A stretch of 41,407 bases of DNA from UBA9865 sp035647835 (lineage in GTDB: Bacteria > Bacillota > Dethiobacteria > Dethiobacterales > Dethiobacteraceae), in contig DASRMS010000010.1 of NCBI GenBank assembly GCA_035647835.1, positions 1 to 41,407 on the forward strand. Direction: 5' to 3'. Under the pieces are notes generated by a model. The model saw nothing but the letters and a program-made list of their open reading frames with translations. It searched no databases and had not been told where the DNA came from. Below, in pieces: positions 33,460-40,820 of this stretch (its first letter is position 1; each line of letters starts with the position of its first letter). Position numbers and translations under genes: made by a program.

Positions 33460-33774
33460 TTACGAGACAATGGTGCCGCCATGTGCATCTGTTATTTTTT
33501 TAATTTCATTTTCATGTCCTGCTTCGTCTACAATAATCGTCAAATAGGCTCCGCTTTCCTGAGTAGGCGCTACTCTGCCATTGGTACCAAAAATACCATG
33601 TGCTAGGTCTGGCACAAAACCAACCATTAGAGAAGACACGTTCAGCTCGGGATCTGGCAATTCTGCAGCATAGCTCTTAACGGCAATTGTATATATTCTA
33701 TTTTCCAAGTCATTCTTTACTGCAGAAGCATCAGCAAAATTAGTAAAGTAAGCTAAAGTTGTTTGTGCAGGCAT
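33460..33774 (-). CDS. small hypothetical protein with ferredoxin-like fold pattern
   Basis: This is a 104-residue soluble protein without signal or membrane segment. The predicted order of elements (TTLAYFTN, DASAVKNDLEN, YTIAVKSYA, then GAYLTIIVDEAG, ENEIKKITDAHGG, TIVS) resembles a beta-alpha-beta repeat such as in the general stress protein 17M/YflT group. The match is only by eye. The ATG follows AAAGGAGCTGATGAG. It is head-to-head with the SASP gene (151 bases between starts), so a sporulation link is possible. I do not recognise its family with confidence. Confidence 0.65.
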   Translation of the reverse strand: MPAQTTLAYFTNFADASAVKNDLENRIYTIAVKSYAAELPDPELNVSSLMVGFVPDLAHGIFGTNGRVAPTQESGAYLTIIVDEAGHENEIKKITDAHGGTIVS

Positions 33775-33857
33775 CTCATCAGCTCCTTTTTTCTATTTTG
33801 CCAAGATAAAGCTTTCCTATGCTTGCAGTATTTCGCTAGGCAAGTAAAATTTTGTTG

Positions 33858-33887
33858 TGGATAGGATCACGCAACTAGCCAAAACTA
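33858..33887 (+). promoter_or_regulatory. putative sigma-G-type promoter of the SASP gene
   Basis: TGGATA (33858-33863) and AAAACTA (33881-33887) are 17 bases apart on the plus strand. The forespore sigma-G pattern is TGMATA and CATxMTA, so both boxes match in part. The distance to the ribosome site is appropriate. Confidence 0.4.
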
Positions 33888-33925
33888 GAGGCAAAGATTT
33901 ATAAAAAATAAGGATGGTGAAAAAT

Positions 33926-34237
33926 ATGGCCAACAAAAACAGAAAACGCCTTGTTCCTGAAGCGGAAAAGGCGCTCGCTAAGTTTAAAATGGAAATTGCA
34001 GGTGAACTAGGTCTCATCGACGGCAGCACTAACTCTTGGGAAACAGCCTTAGATCAGTACAAACACGAAATAGCTAATGAATTGGGTATTGATACATATG
34101 TAAAACAAAAAGGCTGGCAGCGTGTCCCCTCTGCTGTCTGCGGGTCTATAGGCGGCCGCATGGGCGGGAAAATTGGCGGTAATATGGTGAAAAGAATGAT
34201 AGAAATGGCAGAAAAAAGTTTAGCCGGCAAACAGTAA
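33926..34237 (+). CDS. alpha/beta-type small acid-soluble spore protein with duplicated motif
   Basis: SASPs coat spore DNA and protect it from UV and heat, and are cut by the GPR protease at germination. I use the ATG at 33926 (103 residues), after AAGGATGGTG. A GTG and an ATG a few codons upstream lie in the ribosome site. The family block FKMEIAGELGL is followed about 32 residues later by a second copy YKHEIANELGI, both resembling GPR cleavage sites. The glycine-rich IGGRMGGKIGGNMVKRMIEMAEKSLAG completes the DNA-binding second half. Ordinary alpha/beta SASPs have about 60-70 residues and one such site. It converges with the dehydrogenase gene, with one base between stops. Confidence 0.9.
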   Translation: MANKNRKRLVPEAEKALAKFKMEIAGELGLIDGSTNSWETALDQYKHEIANELGIDTYVKQKGWQRVPSAVCGSIGGRMGGKIGGNMVKRMIEMAEKSLAGKQ

Positions 34238-34248
34238 ACTATAGTTTA
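34235..34248. other. palindrome containing both convergent stop codons
   Basis: TAAACTATAGTTTA is a perfect 14-base palindrome. It includes the TAA of the SASP gene and the TAG of the facing dehydrogenase gene. It may only reflect compact packing, because it is too AT-rich to be a strong terminator. Confidence 0.6.
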
Positions 34249-35234
34249 GCAATAATAGCCTCTGCCATGGCCATACCTTGAGCAGAGCCGCCTAAATCGT
34301 AGGTTACAGTCTTACCCTCGTGAAGTACGGCAGCTAAAGCATTTTCAACGCGCTCTGCAGCAGTATGCTCGCCCAAATAACGCAGCATCAATACTGCAGA
34401 TAAAATTAGGGCAGTTGGATTAGCTTTATCTAGACCAGCATATTTAGGCGCGCTGCCGTGAACTGGTTCAAAAACAGCAACATCTTGTCCAATATTGGCT
34501 CCAGGAGTCACTCCCAGCCCTCCAACCAAGCCTGCACATAAATCAGAAAGAATATCCCCGTAAAGATTTGGTGCTACAAGAACATCATAGTTTTCGGGTT
34601 TTTGTACTAACTGCATACACATATTGTCAATAATCCGATCCTCAAACTCAATATCAGGAAACTCCTGGGCAATTTCTCTAGCAATAGACAAAAATAGTCC
34701 ATCTGTACATTTCATGATATTTGCCTTATGAACCGCTGTTACTTTACGGCGGTTATTTTCTTGAGCATATGTAAAAGCAAAACGACAAATACGCTCACTG
34801 CCCTTACGGGTGATAATTTTAATGCTTTCAGCGGCATCTTCGCCCACCATATGTTCAACACCCGCATACAGACCCTCTGTATTTTCTCGCACGATCACCA
34901 AGTCTACCTGCTGATAGCGTGTATTAATACCAGGATATGTACGGACTGGGCGTAAATTTGCATACAAATCGAGCTGCTTGCGCAAGGCAACATTGATGCT
35001 GCGGAAGCCAGTACCAATTGGCGTAGTAACTGGCCCTTTTAGCGCGACTTTATTTTTTTTAATCGATGCCAACACTGTTTCCGGTAATGGGGTGCCAAAA
35101 TCAGCGAGAGCTTGTTCCCCTACCACGTGTTCCTCCCAAGTTATCGGCACTCCCGTCGCGGCTAAGACCTTTTTGGTTGCTGCTGTAATACCGGGACCAA
35201 TCCCGTCTCCTGGCAAAAGCGTAATTGTATACAT
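34239..35234 (-). CDS. isocitrate dehydrogenase (isocitrate/isopropylmalate dehydrogenase family)
   Basis: This enzyme oxidises isocitrate to 2-oxoglutarate. The 331-residue protein has GDGIGPGITAATKKVL at the start, substrate residues in SINVALRKQLDLYANLRP (the Ser-x-Asn-x-x-x-Arg pattern of isocitrate enzymes), VRENTEGLYAGVEH, AVHKANIMKCTDGLF and NLYGDILSDLCAGLVGG. The length fits the short NAD-type group. However, the cofactor region reads HGSAPKYAGLDKANPTA, and Lys-Tyr there is the NADP-binding pair of E. coli and B. subtilis enzymes. The cofactor is therefore uncertain. The ATG follows AAAAGGAGGATCTAGCAA. A strong promoter lies just upstream. Confidence 0.9.
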   Translation of the reverse strand: MYTITLLPGDGIGPGITAATKKVLAATGVPITWEEHVVGEQALADFGTPLPETVLASIKKNKVALKGPVTTPIGTGFRSINVALRKQLDLYANLRPVRTYPGINTRYQQVDLVIVRENTEGLYAGVEHMVGEDAAESIKIITRKGSERICRFAFTYAQENNRRKVTAVHKANIMKCTDGLFLSIAREIAQEFPDIEFEDRIIDNMCMQLVQKPENYDVLVAPNLYGDILSDLCAGLVGGLGVTPGANIGQDVAVFEPVHGSAPKYAGLDKANPTALILSAVLMLRYLGEHTAAERVENALAAVLHEGKTVTYDLGGSAQGMAMAEAIIAKL

Positions 35235-35280
35235 TTGCTAGATCCTCCTTTTGATCAAGGCATGTCCATGTTTGCTTACT

Positions 35281-35309
35281 ATTATAGCAATGACCTAGTA
35301 CGCTGTAAA
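35281..35309 (-). promoter_or_regulatory. sigma-A-type promoter of the isocitrate dehydrogenase gene
   Basis: TTTACA (35304-35309) and TATAAT (35281-35286) on the minus strand are 17 bases apart, and a TG one base upstream of the -10 element extends it. It starts 15 bases after the oppF stop, so the gene is transcribed separately and can also receive read-through from the opp operon. Confidence 0.75.
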
Positions 35310-35323
35310 TGGCTGCACCAGCC

Positions 35324-36250
35324 TTAAGCCTGATGGCAGGCAGCATAATGTCCCTTAGCAAATTCCTTAAAGCCAGGGGGAATACGCCGGCAGTGGGAAT
35401 CTGCAGCTGGACAGCGGGGATGAAAGCGACAGCCTGTAGGACGCAGCGTCGGGTCAAGCGGTTCACTATAAATATTCGTTTCTGGTAGTTTCCGCTGCCT
35501 GGGGTCAGGCACCGGATGTGAGGCCAAAAGCATTTTTGTGTAATAATGACGGGGTTGGGAGAAAACAGTCGTGACCTCACCTATTTCGACTAATTTTCCG
35601 GCATACATCACGGCTACCCGTTGACATAGCTGCCGGACGACAGCTAAATCGTGGGAAATTAAAATATAGGTAAGATGGTGTTTAGCTTTTAAATCATGCA
35701 AAAGAGCAAGTAAACGTGCTCCCGCCGTCACATCTAACGAGGAAACAGGTTCATCTAAAATTAATAGCTGTGGTTTTAGGATTAACGTTCTGGCCAAAGC
35801 TACTCGTTGTCTTTGCCCTCCACTCAATTGATAGGGATAACGTGAGCATAAGGAAAGTTCCAGCCCAACAGTCTGCAGCAGTTCAGTGGCTGCTTTTTGA
35901 CGCTCCTTTGCGCTTCCTATCCGCTGTATCTGCAGGCCTTCCTCAACTAAAGCCGATACTTTCATCCGAGGATTAAGAGCAGTAGCACTATCCTGAAAAA
36001 CCAGCTGAATATCTCTGTTTGTGTTCCCGGTTATCTCCTGCCCTCGAAAGATTATCCGACCCCGCTGCGGGCAAAGCAAGCCGGCAATACATTTGCCCAA
36101 AGTGCTTTTGCCTGAACCTGATTCACCCACTAATCCCAGGGCACTGCCTGGCGCCAACGTAAATGATACACCATCAACGGCTGCCAACGGCCAGGAATCA
36201 TCTAGATAGCTGTAGGCAACGTTTATTATTTTTAACTCTTTATCGTTCAT
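35324..36250 (-). CDS. oligopeptide ABC transporter ATP-binding protein, OppF-like
   Basis: This is the second ATPase of the peptide importer, 308 residues. It has Walker A GLVGESGSGKSTLG (about 36-49), a Q-loop in LVFQDS, signature LSGGQRQRVALART, Walker B LLILDEPVSSLD, the switch His in ILISHD, and the oligopeptide-type C-terminal extension with GCRFHPRCPAADSHCRR and a last Cys. It is complete. The ATG follows AAAAAGAGGGTAAAG. It is the last gene of the opp operon. Confidence 0.94.
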   Translation of the reverse strand: MNDKELKIINVAYSYLDDSWPLAAVDGVSFTLAPGSALGLVGESGSGKSTLGKCIAGLLCPQRGRIIFRGQEITGNTNRDIQLVFQDSATALNPRMKVSALVEEGLQIQRIGSAKERQKAATELLQTVGLELSLCSRYPYQLSGGQRQRVALARTLILKPQLLILDEPVSSLDVTAGARLLALLHDLKAKHHLTYILISHDLAVVRQLCQRVAVMYAGKLVEIGEVTTVFSQPRHYYTKMLLASHPVPDPRQRKLPETNIYSEPLDPTLRPTGCRFHPRCPAADSHCRRIPPGFKEFAKGHYAACHQA

Positions 36251-36272
36251 CTTTACCCTCTTTTTACTGCGA

Positions 36273-37217
36273 TTATAGCAAGGGGAAATGGCAGCAGACC
36301 AAATGGCCTGGTGTCATAGTTTTAAGCACAGGCTCTTTTGTCAGGCATTGTTGTTGACAATGCTGGCAGCGTTTGGCAAAAACACAAGCTTTATCTGCTG
36401 CGGCTGCTCCGCTTGCTTGCGGTACCTGATGTAAGATCGCACGATCCAAACGGGGCAAGGAAGTTAGTAAAAGCTTGGTATAGGGATGTAATGGCTGCTG
36501 GTAAAGTTCGTAAACAGAAGCCTCTTCCACAATGACGCCCTGACACATCACGATAACCCGTTCAGCAATTTGTGCTATCACCCCCAAGTCATGCGAAATA
36601 AGCACTAAAGCTGCCTGCTGCAGCTCGACATAGGAGTGTAACAACTTTAGGATCTGTGCTTGCACCGTTACGTCCAAAGCAGTGGTAGGTTCATCGGCAA
36701 TCAATACTGCAGGACGGCAGCAAATAGCGGCGGCCAGCATCACCCGCTGTTTAAGTCCACCACTTAATTGATGTGGATACTGCCTTACTCTTTTAGCCGC
36801 GGGTAGGATACCCAGCGCAGAAAATAACTTCTCTGTTTCTTTTTTTGCTTTTTCTTCAGAATACTGCAGGTGATAACGCAGCGCTTCCCAGACAGACCTG
36901 CCTACTGGGTAGAGAGGATTTAAACTGCTTGCCGGATCTTGGAAAACCAAACCGATTTCTGTGCCGCGTAACTTTTGCCATTGCTCACGTTTGTCGAAAG
37001 AAAACGTTTTTTGTTGATAAATCATTTCTCCCTGTACTATAGCCTCAGGAGGCAATAAACCGGTCAGGGCTAAGGCTGTCATACTTTTGCCACTGCCTGA
37101 TTCACCAACAATGCCCAGTACTTCTCCTGCTGTCACTGAAAATGTACTCCCTTTGACAACCCACAGTATTTCCCCCTGTTCTGGAAAACCAACTTTTAGT
37201 TCTCTAATTTCAAGCAC
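36273..37217 (-). CDS. oligopeptide ABC transporter ATP-binding protein, OppD-like
   Basis: I choose the GTG at 37217 (314 residues), 7 bases after GGAGG. The frame is open to 37271, but that part overlaps the permease. Motifs are Walker A GIVGESGSGKSMTA, LVFQDPASSLNPLYPVG, signature LSGGLKQRVMLA, Walker B VLIADEPTTALD and LISHDLGVIAQIA. The C-terminal extension has a cysteine cluster (CVFAKRCQHCQQQC and a final CC). It pairs with OppF to drive import, and the start overlaps oppC. Confidence 0.94.
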   Translation of the reverse strand: MLEIRELKVGFPEQGEILWVVKGSTFSVTAGEVLGIVGESGSGKSMTALALTGLLPPEAIVQGEMIYQQKTFSFDKREQWQKLRGTEIGLVFQDPASSLNPLYPVGRSVWEALRYHLQYSEEKAKKETEKLFSALGILPAAKRVRQYPHQLSGGLKQRVMLAAAICCRPAVLIADEPTTALDVTVQAQILKLLHSYVELQQAALVLISHDLGVIAQIAERVIVMCQGVIVEEASVYELYQQPLHPYTKLLLTSLPRLDRAILHQVPQASGAAAADKACVFAKRCQHCQQQCLTKEPVLKTMTPGHLVCCHFPLL

Positions 37218-38043
37218 TTTTGTTCCTCCGTGTACTGCGATCAATACCCAACGCTTGACGTAAACCTTCACCAGCTAAATGGAAACTAAATACAGTCAGA
37301 AAAATAAAAAGACCGGGGAAAAATGCATACCACCAAGCGTAACGTAAGTAAGCTTGGGCATCACGTAACATATTACCCCAAGTCGGCATTGGCAGCTGTA
37401 CACCCAGCCCCAGATAGCTTAAACCGGCCTCTGTCATTACGGCTGCGGGAACACAAAGGGTTGCCGCCACCAGTACCGGACCGAGGGCATTAGGCAAAAG
37501 ATGCTGAAGAATAATCCGTCTGTTTGTGGCTCCTAAAAGACGAGCCGAAGCAACAAAATCACTTTGCCGCAGACGCAGCACTTCTCCCCTTACTAACCGA
37601 GCTACGCTTGGCCAGCCTGTACAGCCGATGACCAAAATTACCAGCCAGATGGCAGGTTCGAAGATAGCCACCAGCGTCAGCACTAAAAGTAAGGAAGGAA
37701 ACACTAGAACAATATCAGCAAAACGCATAATTAACATATCTATTAGCCCGCCATAAAAACTTGCCATCAAACCAAGCAGTGTGCCGATCCCGACTGAAAG
37801 AAAAGTTGCTAACAAGCCCACAGTTAAGGAAATTCGTGCTCCGTAAAGTACCCGACTAAAGATATCACGGCCTAAGCGATCTGTACCAAAAAGATGCTGT
37901 TGACTAGGCGCTTGTAACCAATTATCCACATCAGTTTGATAAGGACTATGGGTAGCAAGCAGGGGGGCCAAAATAGCGATCATGACAAGGCCAGTAATCA
38001 GAGTAAAGCCAAAAAATAATGAAGAATTATTCAGCAGCCGCAT
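37210..38043 (-). CDS. oligopeptide ABC transporter permease, OppC-like
   Basis: This 277-residue permease has a first membrane segment at about 10-30, then the extracellular loop THSPYQTDVDNWLQAPSQQH, and GTDRLGRDIFSRVLYGARIS, the typical OppC N-terminal block. About six membrane segments and the ATPase-contact loop VASARLLGATNRRIILQHLL follow. It forms the channel with OppB. The ATG follows GGGAGGAGGTTAATCA. Confidence 0.95.
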   Translation of the reverse strand: MRLLNNSSLFFGFTLITGLVMIAILAPLLATHSPYQTDVDNWLQAPSQQHLFGTDRLGRDIFSRVLYGARISLTVGLLATFLSVGIGTLLGLMASFYGGLIDMLIMRFADIVLVFPSLLLVLTLVAIFEPAIWLVILVIGCTGWPSVARLVRGEVLRLRQSDFVASARLLGATNRRIILQHLLPNALGPVLVAATLCVPAAVMTEAGLSYLGLGVQLPMPTWGNMLRDAQAYLRYAWWYAFFPGLFIFLTVFSFHLAGEGLRQALGIDRSTRRNKSA

Positions 38044-38061
38044 TGATTAACCTCCTCCCGC

Positions 38062-39003
38062 CTATCTTGTTCTAGGATCTATCAGCAAATATAAGGCATC
38101 AGCAAGGAAATTTGCCATTGCTACCAGTGAGGCTGTATACAAGTTAACCGTCATAATCACGGGATAGTCACGTGCCATCGTAGAAGTAATAATCCAGCGT
38201 CCGATCCCAGGCCAGCCAAAAACATATTCAGCGACCATCGCACCGGTAAAAAGTCTGGGTAAAGAAAGAGCGGCTATCGTAATGATGGGAATAGCAGCAT
38301 TGGGTAAAACATGCCGATATAGTATTTCTTTTTCTTGCAGACCGCGTGACCTGACGGCACGGATATAGTCCTGATTTAAAACATCTAAAATAGCACTGCG
38401 TACATAGCGTACATAATGCGCAAAATTACCAGCCACCATCACAAACAAAGGCATGAGCATATGCCGTAGAATATCCAATAAACTGCCGTCACCTGGCGTG
38501 CGCAGCCCAACCGAGGGCAAAAGGGGAAAACGATAAGCAAATAATATAATCAGCACAATGCCAAACCAAAAATTGGGCACGGAAATACCTGCTAAAGAAA
38601 GCGTACAGACAAAGCGATCAAGCCATGAGTTTTGTCGTGTAGCAGCATAAATACCTATAACTATAGCCAAAAAAAGAGCCAGACAGAAAGCAGTAACCGT
38701 TAATAGCAGGGTGGAAGGCAAACGTTCTGCAATCAGCTCCACGACAGGTCGGTTATATAGTAACGAATCGCCAAAATCACCTCGAAAAACACGGCTTAAC
38801 CAGCTAAGATACTGTGATAATAATGGCTGATCCAATTGTCTTAATTGCAGCCAGCGTTCCACCGCAGTCGGGTCAAGGCGTAATTCCGGATTGGCCTGCA
38901 GGGGATGCCCCGGGGCTGCATGCATAGCTAAAAAGGTAGCCGCAGATACACCAAATAAGACAAGCAATGTTTGAGCAAAGCGGCGTAGTAAGGATAAAAT
39001 CAA
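38062..39003 (-). CDS. oligopeptide ABC transporter permease, OppB-like
   Basis: This 313-residue permease has the typical N-terminal segment LLRRFAQTLLVLFGVSAATF, the sequence YNRPVVELIAERLPSTLLLT, the ATPase-contact loop YIRAVRSRGLQEKEILYRHV and about six membrane segments. The start is a TTG whose bases overlap the stop of the binding-protein gene (TTGA), 5 bases after GAGGAG. It lies 18 bases ahead of oppC. Confidence 0.95.
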   Translation of the reverse strand: MILSLLRRFAQTLLVLFGVSAATFLAMHAAPGHPLQANPELRLDPTAVERWLQLRQLDQPLLSQYLSWLSRVFRGDFGDSLLYNRPVVELIAERLPSTLLLTVTAFCLALFLAIVIGIYAATRQNSWLDRFVCTLSLAGISVPNFWFGIVLIILFAYRFPLLPSVGLRTPGDGSLLDILRHMLMPLFVMVAGNFAHYVRYVRSAILDVLNQDYIRAVRSRGLQEKEILYRHVLPNAAIPIITIAALSLPRLFTGAMVAEYVFGWPGIGRWIITSTMARDYPVIMTVNLYTASLVAMANFLADALYLLIDPRTR

Positions 39004-40601
39004 GGGGTCTCCTCCTCACTGGCCAATCTCCATTCATGAACATTAAAAAAAAGTGAATCAGGGTGTGGCTTAAAATTTTCCAGCCTAGCATTGGTAGCAT
39101 GCACTGCTTGACGTACATACAACCAAATCGCCGGCACATCCTTAATGATTAGTTCTTCTGCTTGACGATACAATAGTGTGCGTTGACTGTGCTCACTTGT
39201 GGTCACCGCTTCTGCTGTAAGTTGATCTACTTCCTCATTGTGATAAGCTAAACTATTGCCAGGACTTTGTGAATGCCAATGCACGGACAAATCTGGATCA
39301 GCTTCCACGCCGCGACCTAAAATGGCCAAATCATAATCACCTTCATTGACGGCAGCTAAAAAGGCCTCCCATTCTAAAAGCTCTATTTTTATCTCCATAC
39401 CAATACTAGCAGCTTTTTCTTTGAGCATTAAGGCCACATTTTCACGCACTGTATTGCCTACATTATAGATTAAAGTTAGTTTTAGTTCTGCGTAACCTGC
39501 TTCTACCAGTAAACGGCGGGCAGCTGCCAGATCAACTTTTTCTGCTTTGCGCGTTTCGTTATAGGCAAAATGCATGGGCAGCAGTGGTCCATAAAGTGGT
39601 TCACCATAACCTAACAATAAATTTTTGATCACTTCATCCCGGTCTAAAAGCATAGCTAAAACCTGTCTCACCTTTTTATCAGCCAGTGCTGAATCTGCTT
39701 GCTGGGAGTTTATAACTAAATAGTCATAAACCAGACGGGGGTTAGTATGGATGGCAATGTCGGGATTTTGCTTCAATGTTTTGATATCCTCTACCCTGAC
39801 CGCCGTAGGAATAATGTCTAGTTTACCAGCCAACAATTCGATCAGCTGCGCTTCCTGATTAGGAATAAAACGATAGTAAATATTTTCAATATCTGGCTGG
39901 CCTAAAAAATAATTAGGGTTAGCCCGTACATGCACATATTCGGCACGCTGCCAGTCCGCTAAAAGATAGGGACCTGCGCTGACTGTCAATTCTTGTGAAT
40001 AGGCATCTGCTTCCAGGTCAGCCACCGCTACCTCCTGCAAAAGATGTGCAGGTAAAGGGGAAAAGGTGAGCATGGCTAAGAAGGGGGCGTAAGGTTCTTT
40101 TAAACGAATCTGTACTTTTTTTTCATCAATAATCGTCACACCGGACAGCTCTCCTGTCGCTTGTGGCGAGCGATGTTCCTGCTTATATCCTTCAGCACCG
40201 GCGATATAGCGAAGCGGTAAAAAGAGCCAACCTGTATAATCAGGGTGACAAATCACCCGTAAAGTAAAAGCAATATCTTCTGTAGTCAGCGGTTTCCCGT
40301 CTGACCAACAAGCGTCTTCATGCAAAGTGAAAATATAAGTCAATTTATCCTCCAGCAGCTGCCAGGAAGTAAATAAACGTGGTTGTGGCGCCAGCGTCTT
40401 AGGATCTGTTACTAACAGCTGTGGATGCAATAAACCTGCTATTTCAGCAGAGGCACTATCACGTAAGAATACAGGATTCAGAGTTAAAGGACCGGTCAGT
40501 GCTGCTACATGTAAAGATTGCCCGCTTGTAGCAGTTTCTTGCTGACAACCTGTACAAAAGAGCATGAACAGTAAAATGAAGATTACCAGGATCCGCCGCA
40601 T
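39000..40601 (-). CDS. peptide ABC transporter substrate-binding lipoprotein (family 5)
   Basis: This 533-residue lipoprotein begins MRRILVIFILLFMLFCTGC, a signal peptide ending in a lipobox Cys. The SBP_bac_5 fold follows: LTYIFTLHEDACWSDGKPLT near residue 95, then EDIAFTLRVI and KKVRQVLAMLLDRDEVIKNLL. Family members bind peptides, nickel complexes or other oligomers, so the ligand cannot be fixed. It is the first gene of the importer operon and overlaps oppB by 4 bases. The ATG follows AGGGGGTGATCCA. A small inverted repeat ATAGCT/AGCTAT lies about 30-50 bases upstream. Confidence 0.93.
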   Translation of the reverse strand: MRRILVIFILLFMLFCTGCQQETATSGQSLHVAALTGPLTLNPVFLRDSASAEIAGLLHPQLLVTDPKTLAPQPRLFTSWQLLEDKLTYIFTLHEDACWSDGKPLTTEDIAFTLRVICHPDYTGWLFLPLRYIAGAEGYKQEHRSPQATGELSGVTIIDEKKVQIRLKEPYAPFLAMLTFSPLPAHLLQEVAVADLEADAYSQELTVSAGPYLLADWQRAEYVHVRANPNYFLGQPDIENIYYRFIPNQEAQLIELLAGKLDIIPTAVRVEDIKTLKQNPDIAIHTNPRLVYDYLVINSQQADSALADKKVRQVLAMLLDRDEVIKNLLLGYGEPLYGPLLPMHFAYNETRKAEKVDLAAARRLLVEAGYAELKLTLIYNVGNTVRENVALMLKEKAASIGMEIKIELLEWEAFLAAVNEGDYDLAILGRGVEADPDLSVHWHSQSPGNSLAYHNEEVDQLTAEAVTTSEHSQRTLLYRQAEELIIKDVPAIWLYVRQAVHATNARLENFKPHPDSLFFNVHEWRLASEEETP

Positions 40602-40735
40602 TGGATCACCCCCTGTTTAGAAGCTGGATAGCTTGTCAACAGCTATATCGTAAATATATGTTAACATCACCACAAAAAGAACTGGGGTCAGGCTTGAATT
40701 ATTCACTTGCTCATTTTCCCACAAAGATTTTCCCA
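40602..40735. other. upstream region of the opp operon and intron 3' exon
   Basis: This 134-base interval runs from the opp start to the intron end. It contains GGGGTCAGGCTTGAATTATT (40685-40704). From memory this resembles sequences found beside IS200-like (RAYT) transposases and their repeats. TGGGAAAAT occurs twice next to the intron (40727-40735 and 40713-40721, read on the minus strand). No convincing consensus promoter was recognised. Confidence 0.4.
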
Positions 40736-40780
40736 ATCGAGTAGGAGACTACCCATTAATTGAATAGCCGTCCTCTCACA

Positions 40781-40810
40781 CCACCGTACGTACCGTTCGG
40801 TATACGGCGG
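40781..40810 (-). ncRNA. group II intron domain V
   Basis: The helix CCGCCGTA/TACGGTGG (one wobble), the 2-base CG bulge on the 3' side and the distal TACC/GGTA stem-loop match the catalytic domain V. The CGC in the 5' arm would be the catalytic triad. It ends about 45 bases before the predicted 3' splice site. Confidence 0.85.
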
Positions 40811-40820
40811 TTCAATAGAA

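Noticed and set aside
35101..35580. A 159-codon minus-strand frame
   Set aside because: It overlaps the oppF end and the dehydrogenase start in a different frame and crosses a good promoter.
40635..40653. ATAGCT/AGCTAT repeat as an opp operator
   Set aside because: Only 6-bp arms with a 7-base spacer, which is easily expected by chance. Mentioned with the binding-protein gene but not called as a site.
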